DNA of 11,696 bases, from assembly GCA_030690705.1 (NCBI GenBank), contig JAUYGE010000160.1:1-11696 (forward strand), given 5' to 3'. Below the pieces are notes generated by a model. It was not told where the DNA came from. It made no database searches and saw only the letters and a list, made by a program, of their open reading frames with translations. The position numbers and the translations under genes were made by a program. The DNA comes from Dehalococcoidia bacterium (lineage in GTDB: Bacteria; Chloroflexota; Dehalococcoidia; JAENJB01). Shown in pieces: positions 1 to 6,206 of this stretch (position 1 is its first letter; each line of letters starts with the position of its first letter).

Positions 1-2
1 AG

Positions 3-59
3 GCGGCGCGCCAGATGGTAAGCGTGATTGAACGGGCGCAGAGAGGACAGAGCCAATGA
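3..59 (+). CDS. 3' end of an unidentified upstream gene (partial)
   Basis: One frame is open from the left edge to a TGA at 57-59 and reads AARQMVSVIERAQRGQSQ. The other two forward frames close at 19-21 and 29-31. Its stop overlaps the start of the next gene as ATGA, the usual signature of two co-transcribed genes with coupled translation. Only 18 residues are visible, ending in a polar Arg/Gln-rich tail, so no family can be assigned. It could be a chance open frame over such a short distance, but the ATGA junction argues for a real gene that enters from the left. Confidence 0.5.
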   Translation, partial: AARQMVSVIERAQRGQSQ

Positions 60-709
60 AGACATTGACCGGGAATCTGGAATCCATCGCGGAGGAAACC
101 CGGCGCTATTTCGCCGCCAAGGATGCCGCTCGAGAAAAGGCCCTCCGCCTCTCCCGCGAGATTATCCGCCTCAGTAGCCAGGCCATTCGGGCCGTTCACC
201 GCCAGGACTATGACCATGCCGGGAGACTTCTCAGTTCGGCCACAGAGGTACTGCGAGACGTGAGCCAATCCCTGAAAGCCCACGAGGACCTCCTTCACTC
301 CGCCATCTTCCACGATGCTCAGAAAGAGCTCGCCGAAGGGTACACCACCCTGGCGATGGTCACCGGTCGTCCGCTGCCCGAACCGGGCGCTCTCGAGGTG
401 ACGCCCGCAGCCTATCTCAACGGGCTGGGCGAAGCGGTGGGAGAGATACGCCGCTATCTTCTCGACGGCTTGCGCCGGGGAGACATGTCCCGAAGTGAAG
501 AGCTGCTCTCCGCCATGGACGACATCTACAGCGTACTGATCACCATGGATTTCCCCGAGGCATTGACCGGAGGTCTGAGGCGTACTACCGACATGGTCAG
601 GGGAGTTCTCGAAAGGACTCGCGGCGATTTGACCATGGCAGCCTCCCAGAAGGAACTGGAAGCAAAGCTGCAGGACTTTGCCAACTCGCAAAAGAGACCG
701 AGCGCCTGA
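56..709 (+). CDS. Translin/TRAX-family protein
   Basis: A 217-residue, almost entirely helical soluble protein with no signal peptide or membrane segment. The pattern matches prokaryotic translin-superfamily proteins: an N-terminal amphipathic helix with SREIIRLSSQAIRAVHR (residues 33-49), the HDAQKELAEG stretch (86-95), GRPLPEP (104-110), then a YLNGLGEAVGEIRR helix (120-133) and MDDIY...MDFPEALTGGLRR (154-176). Family members bind single-stranded nucleic acid, and TRAX subunits are RNases that use clustered glutamates. E91 and E94 sit where TRAX has an ExxE pair, so nuclease activity is possible but not shown. The ATG is supported by GAGGA at 43-47 and by the ATGA overlap with the preceding gene. 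It is followed by the r-protein promoter, so it probably belongs to a separate upstream transcription unit. The family call rests on remembered pattern, not an alignment. Confidence 0.75.
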   Translation: MKTLTGNLESIAEETRRYFAAKDAAREKALRLSREIIRLSSQAIRAVHRQDYDHAGRLLSSATEVLRDVSQSLKAHEDLLHSAIFHDAQKELAEGYTTLAMVTGRPLPEPGALEVTPAAYLNGLGEAVGEIRRYLLDGLRRGDMSRSEELLSAMDDIYSVLITMDFPEALTGGLRRTTDMVRGVLERTRGDLTMAASQKELEAKLQDFANSQKRPSA

Positions 710-748
710 AAGTGACGCCGTCTGCTGGCGAAATGGCACCCTAAGTTA

Positions 749-777
749 TTGACGTGTCGACTTCAGTGTGCTAAACT
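749..777 (+). promoter_or_regulatory. Sigma70-type promoter for the r-protein operon
   Basis: TTGACG at 749-754 (5 of 6 to the -35 consensus), a 17-nt spacer, then TAAACT at 772-777 (4 of 6 to the -10 consensus). The -10 is preceded by TGC, which gives an extended -10 TGn element. A start site near 784 is expected. It lies in the gap between the translin-family gene and rpsL and is the best promoter match I can see there. The assignment is from motif spacing only. Confidence 0.65.
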
Positions 778-783
778 TCCGCA

Positions 784-935
784 CCAATGCCTCATTGGCT
801 CATCTTGTTAGCCGGTACCGTTGCTGCAATGAGGGAGGCCATGTGATTTAGCAGGCTAGTCCGCCTAGCAATCTCGCCAGCTAAATAGAAAAGGGTCTAA
901 TGCTAGATGAGCTAAAGGTACTTTAGCTCATCTAG
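784..935 (+). promoter_or_regulatory. rpsL 5' leader RNA with alternative pairings (putative attenuation leader)
   Basis: This stretch of about 150 nt before the T-tract contains several mutually exclusive helices. CCAATG (784-789) can pair with CATTGG (793-798) around a CCT loop at the predicted 5' end. CCTCATTG (790-797) can instead pair with CAATGAGG (827-834). TTGGCTCATCT (795-805) can pair over 11 bp, with one G-U, to AGATGAGCTAA (905-915), which is most of the 5' arm of the terminator-like hairpin. That last pairing would act as an antiterminator and the first hairpin would block it. ATTTAGC (842-849 region) and GCTAAAT (about 880-887) could form a further stem. No known riboswitch or T-box motif is recognised. 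What is seen is complementarity; switching behaviour is inferred. Confidence 0.5.
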
Positions 936-939
936 TTTT
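903..939 (+). terminator. Intrinsic-terminator-like hairpin upstream of rpsL (attenuator)
   Basis: A perfect 15-bp inverted repeat: CTAGATGAGCTAAAG (903-917), loop GTA (918-920), CTTTAGCTCATCTAG (921-935), followed by TTTT (936-939). It ends 26 nt before the rpsL ATG and lies downstream of the predicted promoter, so it interrupts the operon's own leader and does not simply end the translin-family gene almost 200 nt upstream. The T-tract is short (four Ts then G), so termination may be partial, as expected of an attenuator. The stem is only moderately GC-rich. Confidence 0.75.
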
Positions 940-965
940 GTGGAGCCGGGAAAAGTAGAGAAGAG

Positions 966-1433
966 ATGCCCACTATAAACCAACTGATTAGAAAAGGACG
1001 CCGGAAGGTCGCCAAGAAGACCAAGGCCCCCGCGCTGCGGTTTAACCTGAACACCATCAAGAACCGGACCACCAAAAACAGTCGGGGCTCTCCTCAAAAG
1101 AGGGGTGTCTGTGTTCAGGTCAAGACGGTGACCCCCAAGAAACCGAACTCTGCGTTGCGCAAGGTAGCTAGAGTCAGGTTGACCAACGGCATTGAGGTGA
1201 CCGCCTACATCCCGGGCGAGGGACACAACCTCCAGGAGCACTCCGTCGTGCTGATACGCGGAGGTAGAGTCAAAGACCTGCCCGGCGTGCGTTACCACAT
1301 CATCAGGGGCGTCCTCGACACCGGTGGAGTAGCCAACCGCCAGCAAGGCCGCAGTAAGTACGGTGCGAAGATGGGCAAGGAGGGCGAAGCGAAAGCAGTG
1401 GTCACACCCGCTACCGCCCCAAGAGGAGCCTAA
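966..1433 (+). CDS. rpsL: 30S ribosomal protein S12 (uS12)
   Basis: S12 sits at the decoding centre of the 30S subunit and monitors codon-anticodon pairing. The sequence is unmistakable: [38 protein letters not shown] (residues 56-66) and [28 protein letters not shown]58/K59 and K103 are the wild-type lysines that, when mutated in other bacteria, give streptomycin resistance. D104 is the site that is methylthiolated in some bacteria. It has the longer inter-motif insertion (residues about 25-42) typical of Gram-positive-type S12. At 155 residues it also extends about 18 beyond the usual ...KYGxK end with a low-complexity [17 protein letters not shown] tail. The ribosome-binding site is weak and purine-rich (AGAGAAGAG directly before ATG). 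First gene of the operon, 3 nt before rpsG. Confidence 0.98.
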   Translation: MPTINQLIRKGRRKVAKKTKAPALRFNLNTIKNRTTKNSRGSPQKRGVCVQVKTVTPKKPNSALRKVARVRLTNGIEVTAYIPGEGHNLQEHSVVLIRGGRVKDLPGVRYHIIRGVLDTGGVANRQQGRSKYGAKMGKEGEAKAVVTPATAPRGA

Positions 1434-1436
1434 TCT

Positions 1437-1907
1437 ATGCCTCGACGTGCCAGAGTAATCAAGAAGACGCTGAAACCGGAAGCCAAGTACCAGAATGTTA
1501 CCGTGGCCAGATTCATCTATAAGATACTGACCTGCGGCAAGAAAAGCACTGCCGAGCGCGTAATCTACGATGCTCTGGAGCTGGTGGAAAAGCAAATGAA
1601 GAAAGACCCGGTGGAGGTACTAGAAGCAGCGGTGAGGAACGCCACGCCCTTTCTGGAGGTAAAGCCTCGCCGCGTAGGTGGCGCCACTTATCAGGTGCCT
1701 GTAGAGGTGGCCCCCGAGCGAGGGGCAGCCATGGCTATTCGCTGGCTAATCGCGTCAGCCAGGGGTCAGAAAGGCAAACCGATGGCCCAAAAGCTGGCAA
1801 CCGAGATAATTGATGCCTACCAGAACCAGGGGCAGACCGTCAAGAAGCGTGAGGACACGCACAAGATGGCGGAGGCCAACCGGGCCTTTGCGCACTACCG
1901 ATGGTGA
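1437..1907 (+). CDS. rpsG: 30S ribosomal protein S7 (uS7)
   Basis: S7 nucleates assembly of the 30S head by binding the 3' major domain of 16S rRNA and contributes to the E-site exit. At 156 residues it is the standard length. Recognisable segments are [11 protein letters not shown] at the N-terminus, [14 protein letters not shown] (residues 35-48), [19 protein letters not shown] (about 75-92), RWLIASAR and the C-terminal [16 protein letters not shown]. The start lies 3 nt after the S12 stop, with GAGGAG in the last codons of rpsL as ribosome-binding site. The last 7 nt overlap the fusA ORF. In enterobacteria S7 represses translation of the str operon, but I see no recognisable S7 operator in the 3-nt rpsL-rpsG gap here. 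Confidence 0.98.
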   Translation: MPRRARVIKKTLKPEAKYQNVTVARFIYKILTCGKKSTAERVIYDALELVEKQMKKDPVEVLEAAVRNATPFLEVKPRRVGGATYQVPVEVAPERGAAMAIRWLIASARGQKGKPMAQKLATEIIDAYQNQGQTVKKREDTHKMAEANRAFAHYRW

Positions 1908-4072
1908 TAGACACTAAGCCGAGTATTGTCAGTCAGGAGCGGAAGACGAACACTTCTCCTACCGAGTCTCTCCCTGTTGAGGGCAACACGACATCCAGGA
2001 CTTTGCCGCTGGAAAGGTTGCGGAATATCGGCATTATCGCCCACATCGATGCCGGTAAGACCACCATGACCGAAAGGATCCTCTTCTACACCGGCCGCAC
2101 CTACAAGATAGGCGAGGTGGATGATGGGAATACAGTCATGGACTGGATGGATCAGGAAAAGGAGCGGGGCATCACCATCACCGCAGCCGCTACCACCTGT
2201 TTCTGGCGGGATTGCCGCATCAACATCATCGACACCCCGGGCCACGTTGATTTCACCGCCGAGGTGGAACGCAGCTTGCGAGTGCTCGATGGCGGAGTAG
2301 TGGTTTTTGACGCCGTCTCCGGCGTAGAAGCGCAATCCGAGACAGTCTGGCGCCAGGCTGACAGATACCATGTCCCCCGGATTTGCTTTATCAACAAGAT
2401 GGACCGCCTCGGAGCCGATTTCTCCAATACGATTTCCATGATTGAGAGCCGCCTCCAGGCCCGGGCGCTGCCGATTCAGCTGCCTCTGGAGAGCGAGTCC
2501 GCCTTCAGGAGAATAGTTGACCTGATAGAGAAAAAGGTGCTGACCTTCTCCGATAACCAAGGCGAGCCGCCTCAGGAGTCTCCGATCTCGGATGCCGAAA
2601 AGGACAAGGTAATACATCTCAGGGAAACCCTCATTGAGAGAGTAGCGGAGAATGACGAAGCTCTGATGGCCGCCTATGTCGAGGGCCGCGATATTTCGCC
2701 CGCCGAACTTAAAGCAGCGCTACGCCGCGCCACCATTGCCAACACCGTGGTACCGGTGCTTTGTGGCACCGCCCTGAGAAACAAGGGTGTCCAGCCCCTG
2801 CTCGACGCTATTGTAGACTATCTCCCATCCCCCATGGACATCCCCCCCGTGCGCGGCTTGGACCCTCGCAATACGGCACAGGAGCTTTCTCGCCCCGTCG
2901 ACGACCAGGCACCTTTTTCGGCCTTGGCCTTTAAGGTCGTCTCCGACCCCTTCATGGGCCGCCTGGTTTACTTCCGTGTCTACTCCGGCAAGGTGAAGAC
3001 AGGTGATCAGGTCCTCAACACCGCCAAGGGGACGAAAGATCGGGTGGGACGCTTGGTAATGATGCATGCCAACCGCCGCGAGGAAATCACTCTAGCCGAT
3101 ACGGGCAGTATCGCTGCCGTGCTGGGGCTGAAGAACACCTTCACAGGAGATACCCTGTGTGACCCGAGCCATCCCATCTTGCTGGAATCCATCCGTTTCC
3201 CGGAGCCGGTCATGTCTGTGGCCATCGAGCCCAAGACAAATGCCGACCAGGACCGGATGAGTGAGGCTCTTGGAAAGCTCGCAGATGAGGACCCCACCTT
3301 CAAGGTCAAATACGACCAGGATACGGCGCAGACTATAATCTCCGGCATGGGAGAGTTGCACTTGCAGGTCCTGGCAGAGCGCATGTTCCGGGAGTTCAAG
3401 GTCGGCGCTACGGTGGGGAAGCCCCAGGTAGCCTACAAGGAGACTATCACCAGCGGTGTGGACTGCGAGGGTAGGTTTGTCCGCCAATCCGGCGGGCGAG
3501 GCCAGTATGGTCACGTAGTCATGCGTCTCGAGCCCCTGCCCCCCACCAGCGGATTTCAGTTTGAGAACGCGCTGAGGGGATCGGCGCTTCCCAGGGAGTA
3601 TGTTCCTGCTATCAAATCAGGAACAGAGGAAGCCCTCGAAAGAGGCACGTTGGCCGGCTTCCCACTGATTGATGTCAAAGCTATCCTGAAAGATGGCAGC
3701 TACCACGAGGTCGACTCTTCCGACATGGCTTTCAAGATGGCAGCTTCTCTGGCGGTAAAGGACGGGGTCCGCCGGGCCAAGCCCATAATCCTGGAACCCA
3801 TAATGAGGCTGGAAGTAGTGACCCCGGCGCAGTTTATGGGCGATATCATCGGCGACATTAGCTCCAGAAGAGGACAAATCGAGAATATCGAGACCAGGGG
3901 CGAGACATCGACAATACGTGCTCTCATGCCCCTGTCGGAGACCTTTGGATATGCGACCGAAGTGCGTTCTCTGAGCCAGGGAAGAGCCAGCCATTCCCTC
4001 GAGTTTGCCCGATACCAGCCTGTCCCCGCCGAAGTGGCCCAGTCGATAATTGGTCATGGGAAGGAAGGTTAG
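1901..4072 (+). CDS. fusA: Elongation factor G
   Basis: EF-G is the GTPase that drives tRNA-mRNA translocation and, with RRF, ribosome recycling. The GTP-binding motifs are intact: P-loop AHIDAGKTT (residues 47-55), the RGITI switch region (89-93), DTPGH (111-115) and NKMD (165-168), with CGTA of the G5-like element further on. Domain IV shows [10 protein letters not shown], and the C-terminus has the [13 protein letters not shown] segment of domain V. The ORF opens with 34-36 extra Ser/Thr/Pro-rich residues before the usual LERLRNIG start, giving 723 aa against about 690-700. ATG 1901 overlaps rpsG by 7 nt, whereas a TTG at 2003 would give a standard N-terminus, so the true start is uncertain. 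No tuf gene follows. The next gene is rpsJ, 39 nt on. Confidence 0.97.
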   Translation: MVIDTKPSIVSQERKTNTSPTESLPVEGNTTSRTLPLERLRNIGIIAHIDAGKTTMTERILFYTGRTYKIGEVDDGNTVMDWMDQEKERGITITAAATTCFWRDCRINIIDTPGHVDFTAEVERSLRVLDGGVVVFDAVSGVEAQSETVWRQADRYHVPRICFINKMDRLGADFSNTISMIESRLQARALPIQLPLESESAFRRIVDLIEKKVLTFSDNQGEPPQESPISDAEKDKVIHLRETLIERVAENDEALMAAYVEGRDISPAELKAALRRATIANTVVPVLCGTALRNKGVQPLLDAIVDYLPSPMDIPPVRGLDPRNTAQELSRPVDDQAPFSALAFKVVSDPFMGRLVYFRVYSGKVKTGDQVLNTAKGTKDRVGRLVMMHANRREEITLADTGSIAAVLGLKNTFTGDTLCDPSHPILLESIRFPEPVMSVAIEPKTNADQDRMSEALGKLADEDPTFKVKYDQDTAQTIISGMGELHLQVLAERMFREFKVGATVGKPQVAYKETITSGVDCEGRFVRQSGGRGQYGHVVMRLEPLPPTSGFQFENALRGSALPREYVPAIKSGTEEALERGTLAGFPLIDVKAILKDGSYHEVDSSDMAFKMAASLAVKDGVRRAKPIILEPIMRLEVVTPAQFMGDIIGDISSRRGQIENIETRGETSTIRALMPLSETFGYATEVRSLSQGRASHSLEFARYQPVPAEVAQSIIGHGKEG

Positions 4073-4076
4073 AGCC

Positions 4077-4096
4077 GGTTGCTAACCCAAGCAACC
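4077..4096 (+). promoter_or_regulatory. Small hairpin in the fusA-rpsJ gap
   Basis: GGTTGCT (4077-4083) and AGCAACC (4090-4096) form a perfect 7-bp stem with a 6-nt loop immediately before the AGGT (4097-4100) ribosome-binding site of rpsJ. There is no T-tract, so it is not an intrinsic terminator. It marks the former str/S10 operon boundary and could affect rpsJ translation or mRNA processing. Function is unproven. Confidence 0.4.
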
Positions 4097-4111
4097 AGGT
4101 AACGAAACAAA

Positions 4112-4420
4112 ATGGCAAAGCAGAAGATTCGCATAAAACTGAAGAGCTACGACCACAAGCTGGTCGACCAATCGGCCCTTCAGATTGTGGAAGCAGCCGA
4201 GCAGACCGGCGCTGTGGTAGCCGGGCCGGTGCCACTGCCCACCCGTATTGAAAAGTTCTGTGTTAACCGCTCCACCTTTATCGACAAGAACTCGAGGGAG
4301 CAGTTCGAAATCCGGACTCACCGGCGCCTGATTGACATCCGGGAGCCTTCCCCGAAAACGATAGATGCACTCGCCCACTTGAATCTGCCTTCCGGCGTCA
4401 GCATCGATATCAAACTATAG
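4112..4420 (+). CDS. rpsJ: 30S ribosomal protein S10 (uS10)
   Basis: S10 is a 30S head protein that also serves as NusE, the NusB partner in transcription antitermination complexes. The 102-residue length is standard. Hallmarks are [20 protein letters not shown] near the N-terminus, [17 protein letters not shown] (residues about 34-50), the long beta-hairpin loop with [17 protein letters not shown] (about 62-77) and the C-terminal [11 protein letters not shown]. It is the first gene of the S10 cluster, but only 39 nt separate it from fusA and no obvious new promoter is seen there, so it is most likely read through from the rpsL promoter. The ribosome-binding site is a modest AGGT 11 nt before ATG. 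Confidence 0.98.
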   Translation: MAKQKIRIKLKSYDHKLVDQSALQIVEAAEQTGAVVAGPVPLPTRIEKFCVNRSTFIDKNSREQFEIRTHRRLIDIREPSPKTIDALAHLNLPSGVSIDIKL

Positions 4421-4448
4421 CGCAGGATATTGAGTTCACGAGAGAGAA

Positions 4449-5069
4449 ATGAGCACGGGCTTGATCGGCAAGAAAATAGGCATGACCCAGATATTCAAAG
4501 CTGATGGCGAGATGCAAGCGGTCACCATCATCGAAGCTGGACCATGCACAGTGACCCAGATAAAGACGGTCGCTAAAGAGGGTTACAACGCGGTGCAGCT
4601 TGGCTTCGCCCAGGCGAAACTGAACCGCCCGGAGAAGGGGCACCTCAAAGAGTTGGGCCAGTTCAAGCTCCTGCGGGAATTCCGGACCGAGGACATATCT
4701 TCCTTCCAGTTGGGGCAGAAAGTTGACGTCAGTCTCTTCAAGACTGGCGAGCGAGTCGACGTCATCGGCATCTCTAAAGGCAAGGGGTTTGCCGGAGTTG
4801 TCAAACGCCATCACTTCAGGGGGGGGCCGAAGACTCACGGCCAATCGGATAGAGAGCGTGCCCCGGGAGCTATTGGCTCTACTACCTATCCCGGACGCGT
4901 TTGGCCGGGCACTCGCATGGCCGGGCACATGGGAGCAGAGAGAACCACAGTGCAATCCCTTGAAGTCGCAAGCGTCGACCCGGACAAGAACTTCCTTCTG
5001 GTGAGGGGCGCTGTGCCTGGAGCTGACAAGGGATGGCTCCTGATAAATAAAGCGTGCAAGAGGAAATGA
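4449..5069 (+). CDS. rplC: 50S ribosomal protein L3 (uL3)
   Basis: L3 is an early-assembly 50S protein that binds near the 3' end of 23S rRNA, with a long loop reaching towards the peptidyl-transferase centre. At 206 residues it is the normal bacterial length. It shows GLIGKKIGMTQIF at the N-terminus, KGKGFAGVVKRHHFRGGPKTHGQS in the loop region, and APGAIGSTTYPGRVWPGTRMAGHMG (residues about 138-162), which is the most conserved stretch of the family. The start is ATG preceded by the purine run GAGAGAGAA, 28 nt after rpsJ. The stop codon overlaps the rplD ATG (ATGA, 5066-5069), so L3 and L4 translation are probably coupled. Confidence 0.98.
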   Translation: MSTGLIGKKIGMTQIFKADGEMQAVTIIEAGPCTVTQIKTVAKEGYNAVQLGFAQAKLNRPEKGHLKELGQFKLLREFRTEDISSFQLGQKVDVSLFKTGERVDVIGISKGKGFAGVVKRHHFRGGPKTHGQSDRERAPGAIGSTTYPGRVWPGTRMAGHMGAERTTVQSLEVASVDPDKNFLLVRGAVPGADKGWLLINKACKRK

Positions 5070-5713
5070 ATCCAGTGCAAGTCCCGGTACTTAACACCCG
5101 CGGTGAAACCGTGGAGAAGATAGAAATAAGAGAGGACACCTTTGGCCTGCCCTTCAACGAGGCAGTGGTCCATCAGGCCCTGGTGCGACAACTGGCCAAC
5201 AGGCGGGTGGGCACGGCCAATACCAAGACACGGACCGACGTGGCCGGCAGCGGCAGGAAACTGTACCCTCAGAAAGGTACCGGTCGGGCCCGCCGCGGCG
5301 GCATCAGGTCGCCGCTGCTGCGAGGGGGAGGGGTGGTTTTTGGCCCTCATCCACGGGACTACCGTCAGTCTATGCCCAAGAAGATGCGACTTCTCGCGTT
5401 GAAGTGCGCTCTCTCGGCCAAAGCCAGAGATGGAGAGTTGATAGTGCTGGATGACCTGATAATGGAATCTCCCAAGACCAAAGAGATGCAGCAGGTGCTG
5501 AACGCCATCGGAGCCAATCCATCGGCCCTGATAGTGACCGCCGAGGCCAATAGGAATGTCATCAAGTCGGCGAGCAACATCCCGGGCACGAAGACACTGC
5601 CCACAGCCACGTTGAACGTCACCGACCTTATCAGCTACAGGTCTTTGATAATGACCGTGGCTGCCGTCCGCAGGGCTGAGCAAATATGGGGGGCCTCGTC
5701 TGAGGCGAATTGA
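5066..5713 (+). CDS. rplD: 50S ribosomal protein L4 (uL4)
   Basis: L4 binds domain I of 23S rRNA, and its extended loop forms part of the exit-tunnel constriction with L22. In E. coli it also autoregulates the S10 operon. The tunnel-loop motif is clear: NTKTRTDVAGSGRKLYPQK (residues about 52-70), GTGRARRGGIRSP, then RGGGVVFGPHPRDY. I chose ATG 5066, giving 215 residues that start MNPVQVPVLN, because it forms an ATGA junction with rplC and is preceded by AAGAGG. An in-frame GTG at 5054 would add four residues but has no ribosome-binding site. The ribosome-binding site sits unusually close to this ATG (2 nt), suggesting termination-reinitiation after L3. No L4-type regulatory leader is evident upstream of rpsJ. 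Confidence 0.97.
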   Translation: MNPVQVPVLNTRGETVEKIEIREDTFGLPFNEAVVHQALVRQLANRRVGTANTKTRTDVAGSGRKLYPQKGTGRARRGGIRSPLLRGGGVVFGPHPRDYRQSMPKKMRLLALKCALSAKARDGELIVLDDLIMESPKTKEMQQVLNAIGANPSALIVTAEANRNVIKSASNIPGTKTLPTATLNVTDLISYRSLIMTVAAVRRAEQIWGASSEAN

Positions 5714-5997
5714 TGCATTTATACGAAGTTCTGCGCCGTCCCCTGATAACTGAGAAGAACACTCTCCTGAAGGAGATTGGCAAGTACGCCTTCGATGTGG
5801 CAATCAAAGCCAACAAGAACGAGATTAAGAAAGCCGTCGAAAAGGCCTTCACTGTCGAGGTCATGTCGGTCAACATCATCAGCGTGCACGGAAAGACCAA
5901 GAGACGCGGTCGAGGACTGGCGGTGACCCCATCTCGAAAGAAAGCTATGGTTACTATCAAGCGAGGTCAGAAGATAGAGTTCTTCGAAGGTATCTAG
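5713..5997 (+). CDS. rplW: 50S ribosomal protein L23 (uL23)
   Basis: L23 lies at the exit of the 50S tunnel and is the docking site for trigger factor and SRP. The family pattern is present: LYEVLRRPLITEKNTLL at the N-terminus, KYAFDVAIKANKNEIKKAVEKAFTVEV (residues about 26-52), then the loop GKTKRRGRGL and the final VTIKRGQKIEFFEGI. The ATG overlaps the L4 stop by 1 nt and is preceded by GAGG (5702-5705) at 7-nt spacing. A TTG immediately before it (5710) is in frame but less well placed. At 94 residues the length is standard. It is followed by an unusually long 209-nt gap to rplB that contains a small gene. Confidence 0.97.
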   Translation: MHLYEVLRRPLITEKNTLLKEIGKYAFDVAIKANKNEIKKAVEKAFTVEVMSVNIISVHGKTKRRGRGLAVTPSRKKAMVTIKRGQKIEFFEGI

Positions 5998-6057
5998 AGA
6001 GATCTCGCTAAGTATCTCTTTCCGGCAAACTTCAAGAGGGCAATTGGAAAGGCAGCG

Positions 6058-6153
6058 ATGGGTTCAGTAGTTAAGAAAAGACGCAAGAAGATGAGCCATC
6101 AGAAGCACCGCAAGCTTCTGAAGAGAACCAGATGGGCACGGAAGCACAAATAG
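6058..6153 (+). CDS. bS22-like small ribosomal protein (AURKAIP1/COX24 domain)
   Basis: A 31-codon ORF reading MGSVVKKRRKKMSHQKHRKL then LKRTRWARKHK. It closely resembles the about 33-residue mycobacterial small-subunit protein called bS22, whose sequence as I recall it begins [20 protein letters not shown]. It also matches the C-terminal domain of mitochondrial mS38 (AURKAIP1/Cox24). Those proteins sit on the 30S/SSU near h44 and the decoding region. The peptide is about half Lys/Arg and has no acidic residues, as expected for an rRNA-threading peptide. GGAAAGG (6046-6052) stands 5 nt before the ATG as ribosome-binding site. It sits between rplW and rplB on the coding strand, which supports a ribosomal role. 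It is short enough to be missed by automatic gene calling. The homology rests on memory, but the match of the first 20 residues is strong. Confidence 0.88.
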   Translation: MGSVVKKRRKKMSHQKHRKLLKRTRWARKHK

Positions 6154-6191
6154 GCAGAATGATGCCGAGGACTGCTTGATATGCTGACAGG

Positions 6192-6200
6192 AAAAGGAGA
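6192..6200 (+). promoter_or_regulatory. Strong Shine-Dalgarno that fixes a TTG start for rplB
   Basis: AAAAGGAGA ends 6 nt before TTG 6207. No ATG or GTG is placed to give the conserved L2 N-terminus, whereas TTG yields [14 protein letters not shown], which aligns with the usual MALKxYxPTSPGRR. The strong ribosome-binding site presumably offsets the poor start codon. Confidence 0.8.
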
Positions 6201-6206
6201 AAAACC

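Noticed and set aside
903-939. Terminator of the translin-family gene
   Set aside because: It lies almost 200 nt beyond that gene's stop and downstream of a well-spaced promoter, so an rpsL leader attenuator fits better. Dual use cannot be excluded.
710-965. A small protein gene or tRNA in the gap before rpsL
   Set aside because: No ORF with a ribosome-binding site and no cloverleaf was found. The structure is explained by the promoter and leader hairpins.
912-1595. 227-codon antisense open frame across rpsL and the start of rpsG
   Set aside because: It is fully opposite two highly conserved ribosomal genes, and its product shows no recognisable domain. This is a typical shadow of constrained coding sequence.
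5054-5065. GTG 5054 as the rplD start
   Set aside because: No ribosome-binding site precedes it. ATG 5066 matches the family N-terminus length and forms an ATGA junction with rplC.
5998-6019. Terminator after rplW formed by AGAGAT and ATCTCT
   Set aside because: Only a 6-bp AT-containing stem with a 10-nt loop and two Ts. Too weak to call, and the operon continues.
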